Shown piece by piece: positions 26,464 to 37,379 of a stretch of DNA of 64,000 nucleotides. A program made the translations under genes and the position numbers. Within the stretch, counting starts at the first letter, position 1. Each line of letters starts with the position of its first letter. The notes beneath the pieces are model-generated. The model had not been told where the DNA came from. It searched no databases and worked only from the letters and a program-made list of their open reading frames with translations. Source of the DNA: CAVQCA01 sp963763115 (GTDB lineage Bacteria; Pseudomonadota; Gammaproteobacteria; UBA9214). The DNA is taken from assembly GCA_963763115.1 (NCBI GenBank), contig CAVXNM010000035.1, positions 92,061-156,060 of the forward strand. Direction: 5' to 3'.

Positions 26464-27984
26464 TTGAAGCCGGTGGAAGCGGAAGACAAAGCCATTCCAG
26501 ATGATTTTGAGACGGTCCGGCGACGTCCGCCTTTCCTGTTTGCGAAGCGCCATGGTGTGCTGGTAACCGGCGGGGAAAACGGCAAGGCCATCGTGATGCA
26601 CCGGGCTGATACGGATTCACTGGCGCTGGTGGAATTGCGCCGCTTCATGCAACAGCCCCTCAGTCTGCAGCTCGTCGATGACGAGCACTTCAAGAACCTG
26701 CTGGCGGGAGCCTATGAGCAGGATTCCAGCGAAGCCATGCAGATGATGGGAGACCTCGGCGAGGGTATGGACCTGTTCAGCGTCGCCCAGCAGCTGCCCG
26801 AACCGGAAGACCTGCTGGAAAGCGAGGATGATGCGCCGATCATCCGGCTCATCAATGCCCTGCTGACCGAGGCCGTAAAGGAAAACGCCTCGGATATACA
26901 TATCGAACCCTTCGAAAATCGCCTGGTCGTGCGTTTCCGTGTCGATGGCGTCCTGCGGGAGGTGCTCGAACCACAGCGGGTACTGGCCCCCCTGCTGGTG
27001 TCGCGCATCAAGGTCATGGCACGTCTCGATATTGCCGAAAAGCGCCTGCCACAGGACGGCCGTATCTCGCTCAGGGTCGCCGGTCGCGCCGTTGATGTGC
27101 GTGTTTCGACCCTGCCCTCGGGAAACGGTGAGCGCGTGGTGTTGCGCTTGCTCGACAAGCGGGCTGGCCGCCTGGACCTCGAGCATCTGGGGATGTCATC
27201 TCCCACCAGGGATGTGATGGACAGCCTGATCAATAAGCCGCACGGCATCATCCTGGTGACCGGTCCGACCGGCTCCGGTAAGACCACCACCTTGTACGCG
27301 GCGCTGGAACGGCTCAACAACAAGCGCCGCAACATCATGACGGTCGAGGACCCCATCGAATATTACCTGGACGGGATCGGACAGACCCAGGTGAATCTCA
27401 AGGTGGAACTGACGTTCGCGCGAGGTCTGCGCGCCATTCTGCGCCAGGACCCCGACGTGGTCATGGTCGGCGAGATTCGAGACCTGGAGACTGCGGAAAT
27501 CGCCGTGCAGGCAAGTTTGACAGGCCACCTGGTATTCTCCACATTGCATACCAATAGCGCCGTGGGCGCGATGACACGCCTGCGTGACATGGGTGTTGAA
27601 CCCTTCCTGCTGTCATCCAGTGTTATCGGAGTTCTGGCCCAGCGACTGGTGCGTGTGCTGTGTGATGACTGCAAGCAGTCTTACAGGGCGGGTCATGCGG
27701 ATTGCGATGCCATGGGTGTTTCCACCGAGGACCCGCCGACGCTGTACCGTCCTGCCGGTTGCGGTCTTTGTAATCAGCTGGGTTATCGGGGCAGAACCGG
27801 CATCTATGAGCTGGTAAGAATCGATGATGCCATGCGCGCCATGATACATGACGGGGCCGGTGAGTATGAGCTTGAGCGCAAGGCGCGCGAGGACTCTGCC
27901 GGTATCCGTCAGGATGGCTGGGACAAGGTCCTGAACGGGATTACCTCGATCGAAGAGGTATTGCGTGTGACCCGGGGTGACTGA
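26464..27984 (+). CDS. gspE: Type II secretion system ATPase
   Basis: A cytoplasmic secretion ATPase of about 506 residues. Walker A GPTGSGKTTTLYAAL is near residues 265-280, the Asp box and Walker B region LRQDPDVVMVGEIRDLETAE near 322-341, the His box LTGHLVFSTLHTNSA follows, and a tetracysteine zinc site (CDDC near 399, CGLC near 433) is typical of GspE. An in-frame open stretch continues upstream inside gspD, but TTG 26464, two bases after the gspD stop, gives the expected N-terminus. The start codon is the uncertain part. Confidence 0.93.
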   Translation: MKPVEAEDKAIPDDFETVRRRPPFLFAKRHGVLVTGGENGKAIVMHRADTDSLALVELRRFMQQPLSLQLVDDEHFKNLLAGAYEQDSSEAMQMMGDLGEGMDLFSVAQQLPEPEDLLESEDDAPIIRLINALLTEAVKENASDIHIEPFENRLVVRFRVDGVLREVLEPQRVLAPLLVSRIKVMARLDIAEKRLPQDGRISLRVAGRAVDVRVSTLPSGNGERVVLRLLDKRAGRLDLEHLGMSSPTRDVMDSLINKPHGIILVTGPTGSGKTTTLYAALERLNNKRRNIMTVEDPIEYYLDGIGQTQVNLKVELTFARGLRAILRQDPDVVMVGEIRDLETAEIAVQASLTGHLVFSTLHTNSAVGAMTRLRDMGVEPFLLSSSVIGVLAQRLVRVLCDDCKQSYRAGHADCDAMGVSTEDPPTLYRPAGCGLCNQLGYRGRTGIYELVRIDDAMRAMIHDGAGEYELERKAREDSAGIRQDGWDKVLNGITSIEEVLRVTRGD

Positions 27985-28083
27985 TAGTTGCTCTGGTCCT
28001 GGTAGCCGTTGATTACATCCTTCGTCTAACAGGCATGCGGTACCTTGCCACCGTCATGAGCAAGCCGACTCGGCATTGAAACC

Positions 28084-29301
28084 ATGGGTGCATTCGAATA
28101 TACGGCACTGGATCCCCGCGGTCGGGAAAAACGGGGAGTTCTCGAAGGCGATGCGGCGCGGCAGATCCGCCAGCAGTTGCGCGAAAAGGGCTGGGTTCCG
28201 CTTAGCGTGGAAGAGGTCGCCCAGCGTGAGGCGAAGGAGCGGAAACGTTACGCATTCCTGCGGCGCGGCATCAGCGCGACGGAACTTGCCCTCATCACCC
28301 GTCAGCTCGCTACTCTGGTACGTGCCGGTCTGCCGCTTGAGGAATGCCTGAGGGCCGTATCGCAGCAAGCGGACAAGGGGCGCCTGAAGAGCATGCTTTT
28401 GGCGGTGCGATCACGCGTGATGGAAGGTCATTCGCTGGCGGTTGGCCTGTCGGATTTTCCGCATGTCTATCCTGAGTTGTACCGCACGACGGTAGAGGCG
28501 GGTGAACAGTCCGGTCACCTGGACCGGGTGCTCGAGCGTCTGGCCGATTACACGGAGAGTCGTCAGCAGTTGCGTCAGAAAATCCAGCTGGCGGTATTTT
28601 ACCCGGCCCTGCTGACCGTGGTTGCCATTCTGGTTGTGGGCGGCCTGATGACCTACGTCGTTCCCCAGGTTGTGCAGGTATTCGAAAATATCGGCCAGGA
28701 ACTGCCCCCCCTGACGCGCGGGCTGATTGCCGTCAGTGATTTTCTGCGCAATAACGGGTTGGTGATGCTGATACTGCTGGTGCTGGCGATTGCCGGTTTT
28801 TCCTACCTGTTGCGAAATGCTGGCGTACGACGCAGTTTCCACAAGGTCCTGTTGGCCATCCCCCTGGTATCACGTCTGGAACGCGGTCTTAATTCGGGAC
28901 GATTTGCGCGCACTTTCAGTATTCTAACGGCGAGCGGTGTGCCGGTGCTTGAGTCGATGCGCATATCTGCACAGGTTATGTCGAACTTGCCCATGAAGGA
29001 AGCGGTTACCGAAGCCACAGCGCGGGTTCGTGAGGGCGCCGGTATTGCCGCGGCCCTGGAAAGAAGCGGCTATTTTCCTCCCATGACGGTGCAACTGATA
29101 GCCAGTGGGGAAGCCAGCGGCAAGCTGGAGGAAATGCTCGAACGTGCGGCGATCAATCAGGAGCGGGAGATCGAGACCCTGATTGCCGCCCTGCTTGGGC
29201 TGTTCGAGCCACTGCTGATCCTGTTCATGGGCAGCGTTGTGCTGGTCATCGTACTGGCGATCCTGCTGCCCATTTTTGACCTGAATCAGCTGATCCAGTA
29301 A
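28084..29301 (+). CDS. gspF: Type II secretion system inner-membrane protein F
   Basis: A 405-residue platform protein with two repeated GspF domains (about 72-195 and 275-397) and three membrane spans (about 173-195, 220-245, 376-398). The N-terminus MGAFEYTALDPRGREKRG is typical. It is the last gsp gene present; cpdA follows on the opposite strand, so the pseudopilin genes gspG-K and gspL-M must be elsewhere. Confidence 0.95.
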   Translation: MGAFEYTALDPRGREKRGVLEGDAARQIRQQLREKGWVPLSVEEVAQREAKERKRYAFLRRGISATELALITRQLATLVRAGLPLEECLRAVSQQADKGRLKSMLLAVRSRVMEGHSLAVGLSDFPHVYPELYRTTVEAGEQSGHLDRVLERLADYTESRQQLRQKIQLAVFYPALLTVVAILVVGGLMTYVVPQVVQVFENIGQELPPLTRGLIAVSDFLRNNGLVMLILLVLAIAGFSYLLRNAGVRRSFHKVLLAIPLVSRLERGLNSGRFARTFSILTASGVPVLESMRISAQVMSNLPMKEAVTEATARVREGAGIAAALERSGYFPPMTVQLIASGEASGKLEEMLERAAINQEREIETLIAALLGLFEPLLILFMGSVVLVIVLAILLPIFDLNQLIQ

Positions 29302-29322
29302 AGACTGTCAGAACGGAATGCG

Positions 29323-30144
29323 CTAATAACCGGCGGAGGCAAGATCAATGGCGCCGGGAATCTCGGCAAGGCGCTCCACCCCGGTCTCTATGCTGCCATC
29401 CTCGAGTAGGGACAACCATCGGTAACCGGGCGCCGCCTCATCGACGGCGAACGTGGTGCTTTTCGGCAGGAACTGGACGCAAGTGGATGGCGTGGCCATC
29501 AGCCTGACATTCTTGCGAGTGCGGTCGAATTGCTGATGGACATGCCCCCAGAGTATCCCGCGCACCTGAGGGTGCCGGTCGATAATGGCGAACAAGTCAT
29601 CGGCATTATCCACCGCCATGCTGTCCAGCCAGCGGCTTCCCATCATGACCGGTTGGTGATGCAGGCAGACCAGCGTGTGCGTTTGCGGCAACGAGCGCAG
29701 ATGCGTTTCCAGCGCCTGCAGGGTGGCCGGTCCCAGATGACCACCTTCCTCCTCAGGGACCGTCGAATTCAGGAAGATGAAGTGCCAGTTACCGTGGCAG
29801 GCATGCTCGACGTAGTGAAGCAGGCCGTTTTCCATGGTGTCCTGCAGGGTGGTGGCTTCATCATGATTGCCTGGCAGACAGTAGACCGGAATGCCAAAAC
29901 TCCTCAGATGGGTAAATATCCGCCGGTAGGCGACCGGGGTGCCGTCATGCACCAGGTCACCGGTGGCCAGGATGAGATCGGCCGGCATATGACGTGCCCG
30001 GGCACTGGCAATGACTGACGCCAGGGACTGTTCCGTGTTAAGCCCCAGTAAACAACCGCGGCTGTCCGCATAGAGGTGAGTGTCGGTAATTTGTATTACC
30101 TTGAGCGTCCGCCTGGAGCTGGGATGTGCAGTGACTTTTGCCAT
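29323..30144 (-). CDS. cpdA: 3',5'-cyclic-AMP phosphodiesterase (calcineurin-like)
   Basis: A 273-residue metallophosphoesterase. Metal-binding motifs: QITDTHLYAD, LATGDLVHDG, LPGNHDEA, VCLHHQPV and GHVHQQFD. These, with GCLLGLNTEQSL, are typical of CpdA, which hydrolyses cAMP. ATG 30144 is preferred over TTG 30162 because it has an upstream AGGA site and fits family N-termini. An inverted repeat CTGATAC / GTATCAG lies upstream at 30213-30236. Confidence 0.9.
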   Translation of the reverse strand: MAKVTAHPSSRRTLKVIQITDTHLYADSRGCLLGLNTEQSLASVIASARARHMPADLILATGDLVHDGTPVAYRRIFTHLRSFGIPVYCLPGNHDEATTLQDTMENGLLHYVEHACHGNWHFIFLNSTVPEEEGGHLGPATLQALETHLRSLPQTHTLVCLHHQPVMMGSRWLDSMAVDNADDLFAIIDRHPQVRGILWGHVHQQFDRTRKNVRLMATPSTCVQFLPKSTTFAVDEAAPGYRWLSLLEDGSIETGVERLAEIPGAIDLASAGY

Positions 30145-30212
30145 GCCTGAGTGATTCCTCAATCGCTCTCTATACTATAGGCAGCAAATGGACGGGGTGG
30201 TGGTGTTCTAGC

Positions 30213-30236
30213 CTGATACCACGATGATTGTATCAG
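30213..30236. promoter_or_regulatory. Inverted repeat upstream of cpdA (possible operator)
   Basis: CTGATAC and GTATCAG form perfect 7-bp arms separated by 10 bases, about 70 bases upstream of the cpdA start. The rest of the 280-base gap between cpdA and argA shows nothing recognisable. Confidence 0.3.
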
Positions 30237-30427
30237 AATTACCGGCGATACCGCCTCGGTAATGGCCTGATTTCACAGAACAAGTGTCTACTGTGTCAAA
30301 CAATACGCTACCCCTCGATGCTGCGCTCTGTGAGTACTTACTATCGGTTCCCCTTCTTGAATCTGAAGTTCCGGTGCATCAGCCGGATGGATACGGGCGG
30401 GGCCTGAACAGACGCACCCGGGGAGTA

Positions 30428-31771
30428 TTACCGGCTGTTTCTTGTGTCTTCGAGCGTTTTTATGTACACGCGGGAATTGCGCTGGTAGTTGTAAAGGCTT
30501 TGTTTGCGCGCCGGTAACTGAGCGATGTCACCCGGCAGGAAACCGCGTTCACGAAACCAGTGCGCGGCCCGCGTCGTCAGCACAAACAGTCTTTCGATCC
30601 CGCTGCGCACCGCCTTGTCTTCGATGGCTTTCAGCAGGGCGTCGCCCCGACCATGATTGCGGTAATCATCGTGCACCGCGAGGCAGGCGAGCTCCGCAAA
30701 CCTCCCATTCTCGGCCGGATAGAGCGCCGCGCAGGCGATGATGGCACCGTCCCGTTCTATGACGTGGAAATGATTGATTTCGATCTCCAGCAGTTCCCGG
30801 GAGCGTTTCACCAGGATACCCTCGTGTTCCAGCGGCATGATCAAGCCAAGAATGCCGCCGACATCGTCGATGGTCGCCGCACGCAATCCTTCATAGGTTT
30901 CAGCCGTGATCAGTGTGCCGTTGCCGTCGCGTGTGAACAGTTCAAGCAGCAAGGCGCCTTCCCTGCGTCGACTGACGAGATGGACACGGTTGACGCCGTG
31001 GCGACAGGCGTGCAAGGCATGTCCCAGATGCCTGAGGGTATCCCCGGCTAGTTGTCTTCGGGAGTTCACTAATGCCGTTGCCTCAATCAGGGACAGTTGC
31101 GATATTTGACGACGCCTGCCGTCCCTCAGTTCGGGACCTTCGGTCATCAGGATCAGTTTGTCGGCCTGCAGTTCGCTTGCTGCTGCGGTGGCGACTTCCT
31201 CCGCGCTCAGATTGAATACTTCGCCGGTCGGTGAATAACCAATTGGCGAGAGCAGGACAATCCTCTGGTCATCGAGATGCTGTCGTATGGCGGCGCCATC
31301 GACGCGACGAACCTCGCCGGTGTGGCAATAGTCGATACCATCGCGAATACCCAGCGGACGTGCCGTGACAAAATTACCCGAGCTGGTGCGCAGGCGTACC
31401 CCTGACATCGGGGTATTGGCAAGACCCATGGACAATAGCGCTTCTATCTCAACGCGTACGGTGCCCACCGCTTCCTTGACACAGATCAGTGCGGCATCAT
31501 CGGTAATCCGCAGGCCGTTGGCGTATTCCAGTTTCGCTCCGCGCGACTTGAGTCTGGATTCGATCTGGGGGCGGGCTCCATGTGCGAGGACCAGGCGAAT
31601 ACCCAGACTCTGCAGCAGGGCGATATCATGCACCAGGCCGGAGAACCGCACATCGGCGATCGCTTCGCCGCCGAAGGCAAGCACAAAGGTACGTCCGCGG
31701 TGCGCATGAATATACGGCGCCGATTGGCGAAAGTCCTCGATGAAACGTTTCTGCCGGTCTTTTGCAGTCAT
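30428..31771 (-). CDS. argA: Amino-acid N-acetyltransferase (N-acetylglutamate synthase)
   Basis: A 447-residue classical ArgA: an amino-acid-kinase-like domain (residues 20-280, FVLAFGGEAIAD, LVLAHGARPQIE, VLLSPIGYSPTGE) fused to a C-terminal GNAT domain (about 295-435, with the CoA-binding pattern RNHGRGDALL and FVLTTRAAHWFRERGF). It catalyses the first step of arginine synthesis and is normally feedback-inhibited by arginine. The sequence ends in a short basic tail. Confidence 0.96.
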   Translation of the reverse strand: MTAKDRQKRFIEDFRQSAPYIHAHRGRTFVLAFGGEAIADVRFSGLVHDIALLQSLGIRLVLAHGARPQIESRLKSRGAKLEYANGLRITDDAALICVKEAVGTVRVEIEALLSMGLANTPMSGVRLRTSSGNFVTARPLGIRDGIDYCHTGEVRRVDGAAIRQHLDDQRIVLLSPIGYSPTGEVFNLSAEEVATAAASELQADKLILMTEGPELRDGRRRQISQLSLIEATALVNSRRQLAGDTLRHLGHALHACRHGVNRVHLVSRRREGALLLELFTRDGNGTLITAETYEGLRAATIDDVGGILGLIMPLEHEGILVKRSRELLEIEINHFHVIERDGAIIACAALYPAENGRFAELACLAVHDDYRNHGRGDALLKAIEDKAVRSGIERLFVLTTRAAHWFRERGFLPGDIAQLPARKQSLYNYQRNSRVYIKTLEDTRNSR

Positions 31772-31853
31772 GGCCTGTTGTTCCGTAGCCAGTGTTTATA
31801 GCAAGCCGGGGCGTCCGGCACAAATGTTTTGAATGTCTTTGAACAAGGGTTTT

Positions 31854-31934
31854 CACCGCAGAGACGCGAAGACCGCAGAAAGTTTCATCAACGAAAACAC
31901 TCAACGACTTTGCGTTTCCGGCGTCCTGGCGGTG
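31854..31934. repeat. CACCGCAGAGACGC hairpin repeat, copy A (inverted core)
   Basis: The left arm is CACCGCAGAGACGCGAAG; the right arm is TTTGCGTTTCCGG then CGTCCTGGCGGTG. The core, read on the minus strand, contains GTTTTCGTTGATGAAAC and matches copies B and C, so this copy is inverted relative to them. It lies between argA and the GGDEF-EAL gene. Confidence 0.7.
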
Positions 31935-32018
31935 GGTTTACTGCTCTCTGGATGGGCCGCAAAGTCTTGTGAGTGGCGAAGCTGGCCAGACTGCCGGGAA
32001 GCCGTATTCGACGTTCTC

Positions 32019-33713
32019 TCAGGCAATGCCCTGGCGGTTGCCACCGGACGGGACAATTACCAGACGCGGGCCCATGACCTGCGCAAAGTCATCGAGTGAC
32101 TGGGGCTCGGAGAAGAAATAGCCCTGAATATGATCGACACCTATCTTCTTGAGTTCATCGACGACCTCCAGGGACTCCACGTATTTGGCGATCGTCTGCT
32201 TGCCGAGCAGATGCCCCAGTTCGTTGATCGCCCTGACCATGGTGCGGTCTATGGGGTCGAACATGAAGTCACGTACGAATGCACCATCGATTTTCAGGTA
32301 ATCAACCGGCATTTTTTTCAGGTAGGTGAAAGAAGAAAGTCCGTTGCCAAAATCATCGATCGAGAATCTGAAGCCGCACGCGCGCAGAGTCAGCATGAAG
32401 CTCGTGGCGGCAGTGAGATTGGCGGTCACCGCCGTTTCCGTGATTTCGAAACACACCTTAGCGGGGTCGATACCGCACATTCCGGCTTGTCCGATGATGT
32501 GGTTGACCATGGCCTGGTTGCCTATCGACTGGGCGGACAGGTTGATGGCTATCCTGATCGGCCAGTGGCTGCCGGCAGACTCCCCGGCCAGCCAGGCCAT
32601 GGCGTGTTCGATGACCCAGCGGTCAAGATCCTGGGCCAGGTCGTACTTTTCGGCTGTCGGGAAAAATACTCCCGGTGCGATGATCGAGCCATCATCGTCG
32701 ATCATGCGCAGCAGGATTTCAATGTGCTTGTCATGACGTGTGGTACCGGCGCAGGGAACGATCGGCTGGAAGTAGAGTGTGAATCGATTGTCTGCCAATG
32801 CGGTGTTGAGGCGGGACAGCCATTGCATCTGTCCATGGCGTACCTGCAGGCGCCTGTTGCCGAGGTGAGCTATCTGGACCCGATTGCGACCGGATTCCTT
32901 GGCCAGGTAACAGGCGGAGTCAGCCGCACTCATTGCGACTGCGCTGTCCGTGCTATCCCGGTCTATCGGCACCACGCCGATACTGATCCCCTGCTTGATG
33001 GTGTTGTCAGATCGGGTGAAGTCGAATGACCCGACGGATTCGACAAGGTTCGCGGCGATCTGCACGGCTTTGTCCAGCGGACAGTTCTCGAGCAGCATGC
33101 CGAACTCATCTCCAGCGAGGCGGCTGAGCGTGTCGCGTTTGCGCACCGAACTGAGCAACAGCTGGGCGAGTTCCTGCAGCAGCTCGTCCCCGGCGTTTTG
33201 TCCGAAGGTGTCGTTGACCAATTTGAAACGGTCGATGTCTATATGCAGCAGTGCATGGGTAACCGACTGTGTCTGCGCATGTCTGATCGCCCGTTCAACC
33301 CGGGTCTGGAATTCGCAACGATTTATGAGGCCGGTTAGTTTGTCATGTGCTGACCGGTAGACGGATTGTCTGTTTCTTGCGGACAGATGCTGCAGGGTCG
33401 TTTCCACCAGTAGCAGGCAGAATAAAATGGCGATACAGACGAGGGTAATCAGCAGCAGCGTCGCCTGCGGCGTGGTTTCCTGTGTCGTCCCGTTATACCT
33501 CGTCTGTGGTGTTTCCGGGCTGGCGACTGGTGGGTGTGCGGTCTTGCGGCTATCCTCGTAGCTTGCCGTAATGTGATCCGTGGTTCCTGTAGGCGCGGTT
33601 ATGCCCGCGGTGGTTGATAGTGTCCGTGGCAGGGATGCGTAGACCAGGACGAACATGATGGCGAGGACCGACAGCAATCCCAGGTTGGCTAGCAAGCGGT
33701 GCTTGTCCTGCAT
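32019..33713 (-). CDS. Membrane-bound GGDEF-EAL cyclic-di-GMP protein
   Basis: A 564-residue protein. Two membrane spans (about residues 8-27 and 98-118) enclose a short periplasmic loop of about 70 residues, followed by GGDEF (about 135-295) and EAL (about 315-555). The GGDEF signature is AGDEF with an RxxD I-site five residues upstream (RKRD). The EAL domain has EILLR, NLSAQS, EITETAV, DDFGNGLSS, YLKIDG and HIQGYFFSEP, so the phosphodiesterase residues look preserved. ATG 33713 is preferred because a longer in-frame upstream extension precedes the first span with an atypical leader. The net activity cannot be deduced; phosphodiesterase is favoured. Confidence 0.88.
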   Translation of the reverse strand: MQDKHRLLANLGLLSVLAIMFVLVYASLPRTLSTTAGITAPTGTTDHITASYEDSRKTAHPPVASPETPQTRYNGTTQETTPQATLLLITLVCIAILFCLLLVETTLQHLSARNRQSVYRSAHDKLTGLINRCEFQTRVERAIRHAQTQSVTHALLHIDIDRFKLVNDTFGQNAGDELLQELAQLLLSSVRKRDTLSRLAGDEFGMLLENCPLDKAVQIAANLVESVGSFDFTRSDNTIKQGISIGVVPIDRDSTDSAVAMSAADSACYLAKESGRNRVQIAHLGNRRLQVRHGQMQWLSRLNTALADNRFTLYFQPIVPCAGTTRHDKHIEILLRMIDDDGSIIAPGVFFPTAEKYDLAQDLDRWVIEHAMAWLAGESAGSHWPIRIAINLSAQSIGNQAMVNHIIGQAGMCGIDPAKVCFEITETAVTANLTAATSFMLTLRACGFRFSIDDFGNGLSSFTYLKKMPVDYLKIDGAFVRDFMFDPIDRTMVRAINELGHLLGKQTIAKYVESLEVVDELKKIGVDHIQGYFFSEPQSLDDFAQVMGPRLVIVPSGGNRQGIA

Positions 33714-33934
33714 GGTGGGTGTCGGTCCTGATGGTTCCCGGTGCACGCTATCGCCTGGGTTTCTACCGTCAGGCGTTGACGTTGTGATAACAAAAAGAAG
33801 ATCGGCATTCCGGGGACAATCTTGATGGAATGCATGAAGCACGAGTCATGATGATTGCCGATATCAGCAAATCCGGGACGTAGCGACATATCGTGCGGGT
33901 TACCCGGGAGACTGTCCGTCCATAAAGCAATTAA

Positions 33935-34010
33935 TTCACCGCAGAGACGCAAAGTATTTGATTGTTTTCGTTAATGAATTTCCCTGCGTTCTTTGCGTCT
34001 CTGTGGTGAA
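33935..34010. repeat. CACCGCAGAGACGC hairpin repeat, copy B
   Basis: The left arm TTCACCGCAGAGACGCAAAG and the reverse complement of the right arm TTCACCACAGAGACGCAAAG match at 19 of 20 bases, giving a strong stem. The core is GATTGTTTTCGTTAATGAAT. It sits between the persulfide dioxygenase gene and the GGDEF-EAL gene. A short CCGTCCATAAAG motif precedes it and also occurs in copy C. Confidence 0.85.
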
Positions 34011-34036
34011 AATGGTGTTTATGGAAATATACTAGG

Positions 34037-34720
34037 CTAGAATCCGCACCGCACATTGGATGGCAGGACCTCATGGATACGCAACGGCGGTTCAGTCTGA
34101 AGATTCCGGCTAATTGAGATGAATCGGTCCCGTGATATGCCGTTACCCACGCGCGGGTTATGGGCCTTCTCATCGCCGACGGTCGAAAAGGAGCGCCCTT
34201 CGTAGTCATGGCCGGGGTAGATAATGGTATCGTCCGGCAAGCTGAAAAGCCGTTCCGTGATGGAATCGTACAGCGTGCCCGCGTCGCTTGAACGATAGTC
34301 GGTGCGACCGCATTCACGTATCAGCAGCGCATTTCCGGTGAAAGCCATGCCTGCTATGAGGTAGCTGACATCGCTGTCGGTATGCCCGGGGGTGTGAACT
34401 ACGCGTATCTTTCTGGCACCGATCGGGATCTGGTCGCCGTCCTTCAGCAGGATATCGGCGCACTTTGAGCGACTGTTTTCATGCACCAGCACAAGGGAGT
34501 TCAGGGTTCTTCTCAGCAGTCCTGATCCGGTGATATGGTCTGTATGGACATGTGTTTCAAGTGTGTAGCGCAAGTTCAGGCGGAGTTTCCTTACCAGCCG
34601 CAGATCGCGCGTAATCTGGTCCTGGACAGGATCGATCAGGACCGCCTCACGGGAAGCCGGGTCCCATAAAAGATAGCTGTAGGTAGAACTTCCCGGATCG
34701 AATAACTGGCGTACTTCCAT
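34037..34720 (-). CDS. Persulfide dioxygenase-like metallo-beta-lactamase-fold protein (ETHE1 type)
   Basis: A 227-residue MBL-fold protein with the metal motif ETHVHTDHITGS, VHTPGHTDSDVSYL, the ETHE1-type segment LLIRECGRTDY and IYPGHDYEGR. ETHE1 and bacterial PDO enzymes oxidise glutathione persulfide to sulfite with a mononuclear iron. It lies 27 bases after a rhodanese gene on the same strand, a pairing common in sulfane-sulfur detoxification operons. Substrate specificity is inferred from family and context. Confidence 0.87.
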   Translation of the reverse strand: MEVRQLFDPGSSTYSYLLWDPASREAVLIDPVQDQITRDLRLVRKLRLNLRYTLETHVHTDHITGSGLLRRTLNSLVLVHENSRSKCADILLKDGDQIPIGARKIRVVHTPGHTDSDVSYLIAGMAFTGNALLIRECGRTDYRSSDAGTLYDSITERLFSLPDDTIIYPGHDYEGRSFSTVGDEKAHNPRVGNGISRDRFISISRNLQTEPPLRIHEVLPSNVRCGF

Positions 34721-34747
34721 GATCGCACCTTTGCATTCGACCTTCCG

Positions 34748-35050
34748 CTAGGCCGCCGGCTCACATTCATACAGGCGGTTATAGGAACCGATATTGTGCA
34801 CCAGCTGAAAACCGTAGGCTTCGAGCAGGCGTTTAGCCATGCCGCTGCGCTGCCCGCTGTTGCAGTACAACAGGACCGGTGTTTTCTTATCCAGTTGCTT
34901 GATAGCTCGCTGCATGGCCGTCAACGGGATATTGACCGACCCTGGCAGGGCACCGTGCCGATATTCATGCGGGTTGCGCACATCGACCAGCTGAGCCCCT
35001 TGTTTGAGCATCATGCGGGCGTCACTGCAGGTAATTGTTGGTAAAAACAT
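34748..35050 (-). CDS. Single-domain rhodanese-like sulfurtransferase
   Basis: A 100-residue protein. QLVDVRNPHEYRHGALPGSV is followed by the active-site loop YCNSGQRSGMAK, whose Cys carries the sulfane sulfur. ATG 35050 has a strong GGAGGA site 7 bases upstream; a longer upstream frame is rejected. It is first in a two-gene operon with the ETHE1-like dioxygenase and probably moves persulfide sulfur to or from glutathione. Confidence 0.88.
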   Translation of the reverse strand: MFLPTITCSDARMMLKQGAQLVDVRNPHEYRHGALPGSVNIPLTAMQRAIKQLDKKTPVLLYCNSGQRSGMAKRLLEAYGFQLVHNIGSYNRLYECEPAA

Positions 35051-35214
35051 CGATGTTCCTCCTGCTGCAATAGGGTCGTGGGCCGTCTTCTGCACACGCC
35101 GGTCGGAAACCGTGCACGTTCCGGAATGCCCGGGAAAACGGTTACCTGAAACCACGTCTACTCCAAAAAATGAAATAGAATATCCCCGTGGTATTTTTGT
35201 AAATAATTAAATTA

Positions 35215-35235
35215 GAATACACTTATATTGTATTC
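35215..35235. promoter_or_regulatory. Inverted repeat GAATACA-N7-TGTATTC, candidate operator
   Basis: Perfect 7-bp arms GAATACA and TGTATTC flank CTTATAT within an AT-rich stretch, 165 bases upstream of the rhodanese gene and 305 upstream of ilvD. It looks like a dimeric repressor site. Sulfide- or persulfide-responsive ArsR-type regulators often control such operons, but no regulator gene is seen nearby. The remaining 490-base gap shows nothing else clear. Confidence 0.4.
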
Positions 35236-35540
35236 GTATGCAGGGAAAAATCAATTCGATTTGCTCAACTTGTGGGCTAATAACCCATAAAAGAAATAAT
35301 TTATATATTAAATATTTTTATAATATCTAAGGCTAACTCATTGTCATTGTGAGATTCGTGTTATTTCAGACCCTGGTGGTTTTGCTGATTGCTGTAGGCG
35401 TTCATCAGTTGCGCGGTTCCTGCCGCGACATGTGTTTCCCGGCTGGCGGTGATCTGTACAATTACCGCCTGTCTTGGCTGTCGTCAGGAAATATCGCGGC
35501 TTAATTTGCAGGTCCCGGCGTTGTTCACTGGAGAGAAAAC

Positions 35541-37220
<1,680 letters not shown>

Positions 37221-37247
37221 CCTGTTGGTGTGGATACGAAAACAATC

Positions 37248-37370
37248 TCACCGCAGAGAACGCTGAGAAATTATCCGTCCATAAAGACTTAAATTGACTG
37301 CAAAGACGCAAAGGTGGTTAATTGTTTTTGTTTATGAGTTTCTAAGCGTTTTCTGCGTCTCTGCGGTAAA
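37248..37370. repeat. CACCGCAGAGACGC hairpin repeat, copy C (compound)
   Basis: The left arm TCACCGCAGAGAACGC and the right arm GCGTCTCTGCGGTAAAT enclose a second left arm (GACTGCAAAGACGCAAAGG, preceded by CCGTCCATAAAG) and the shared core TTGTTTTTGTTTATGAGTTT. It looks like one copy nested beside another. It lies between the convergent ilvD and SH3 genes and could act as a bidirectional terminator. Confidence 0.72.
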
Positions 37371-37379
37371 TAAGTCAGG

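Noticed and set aside
30284..30517. 77-codon open frame between cpdA and argA
   Set aside because: No ribosome binding site, overlaps the argA 3' end antisense, no recognisable product.
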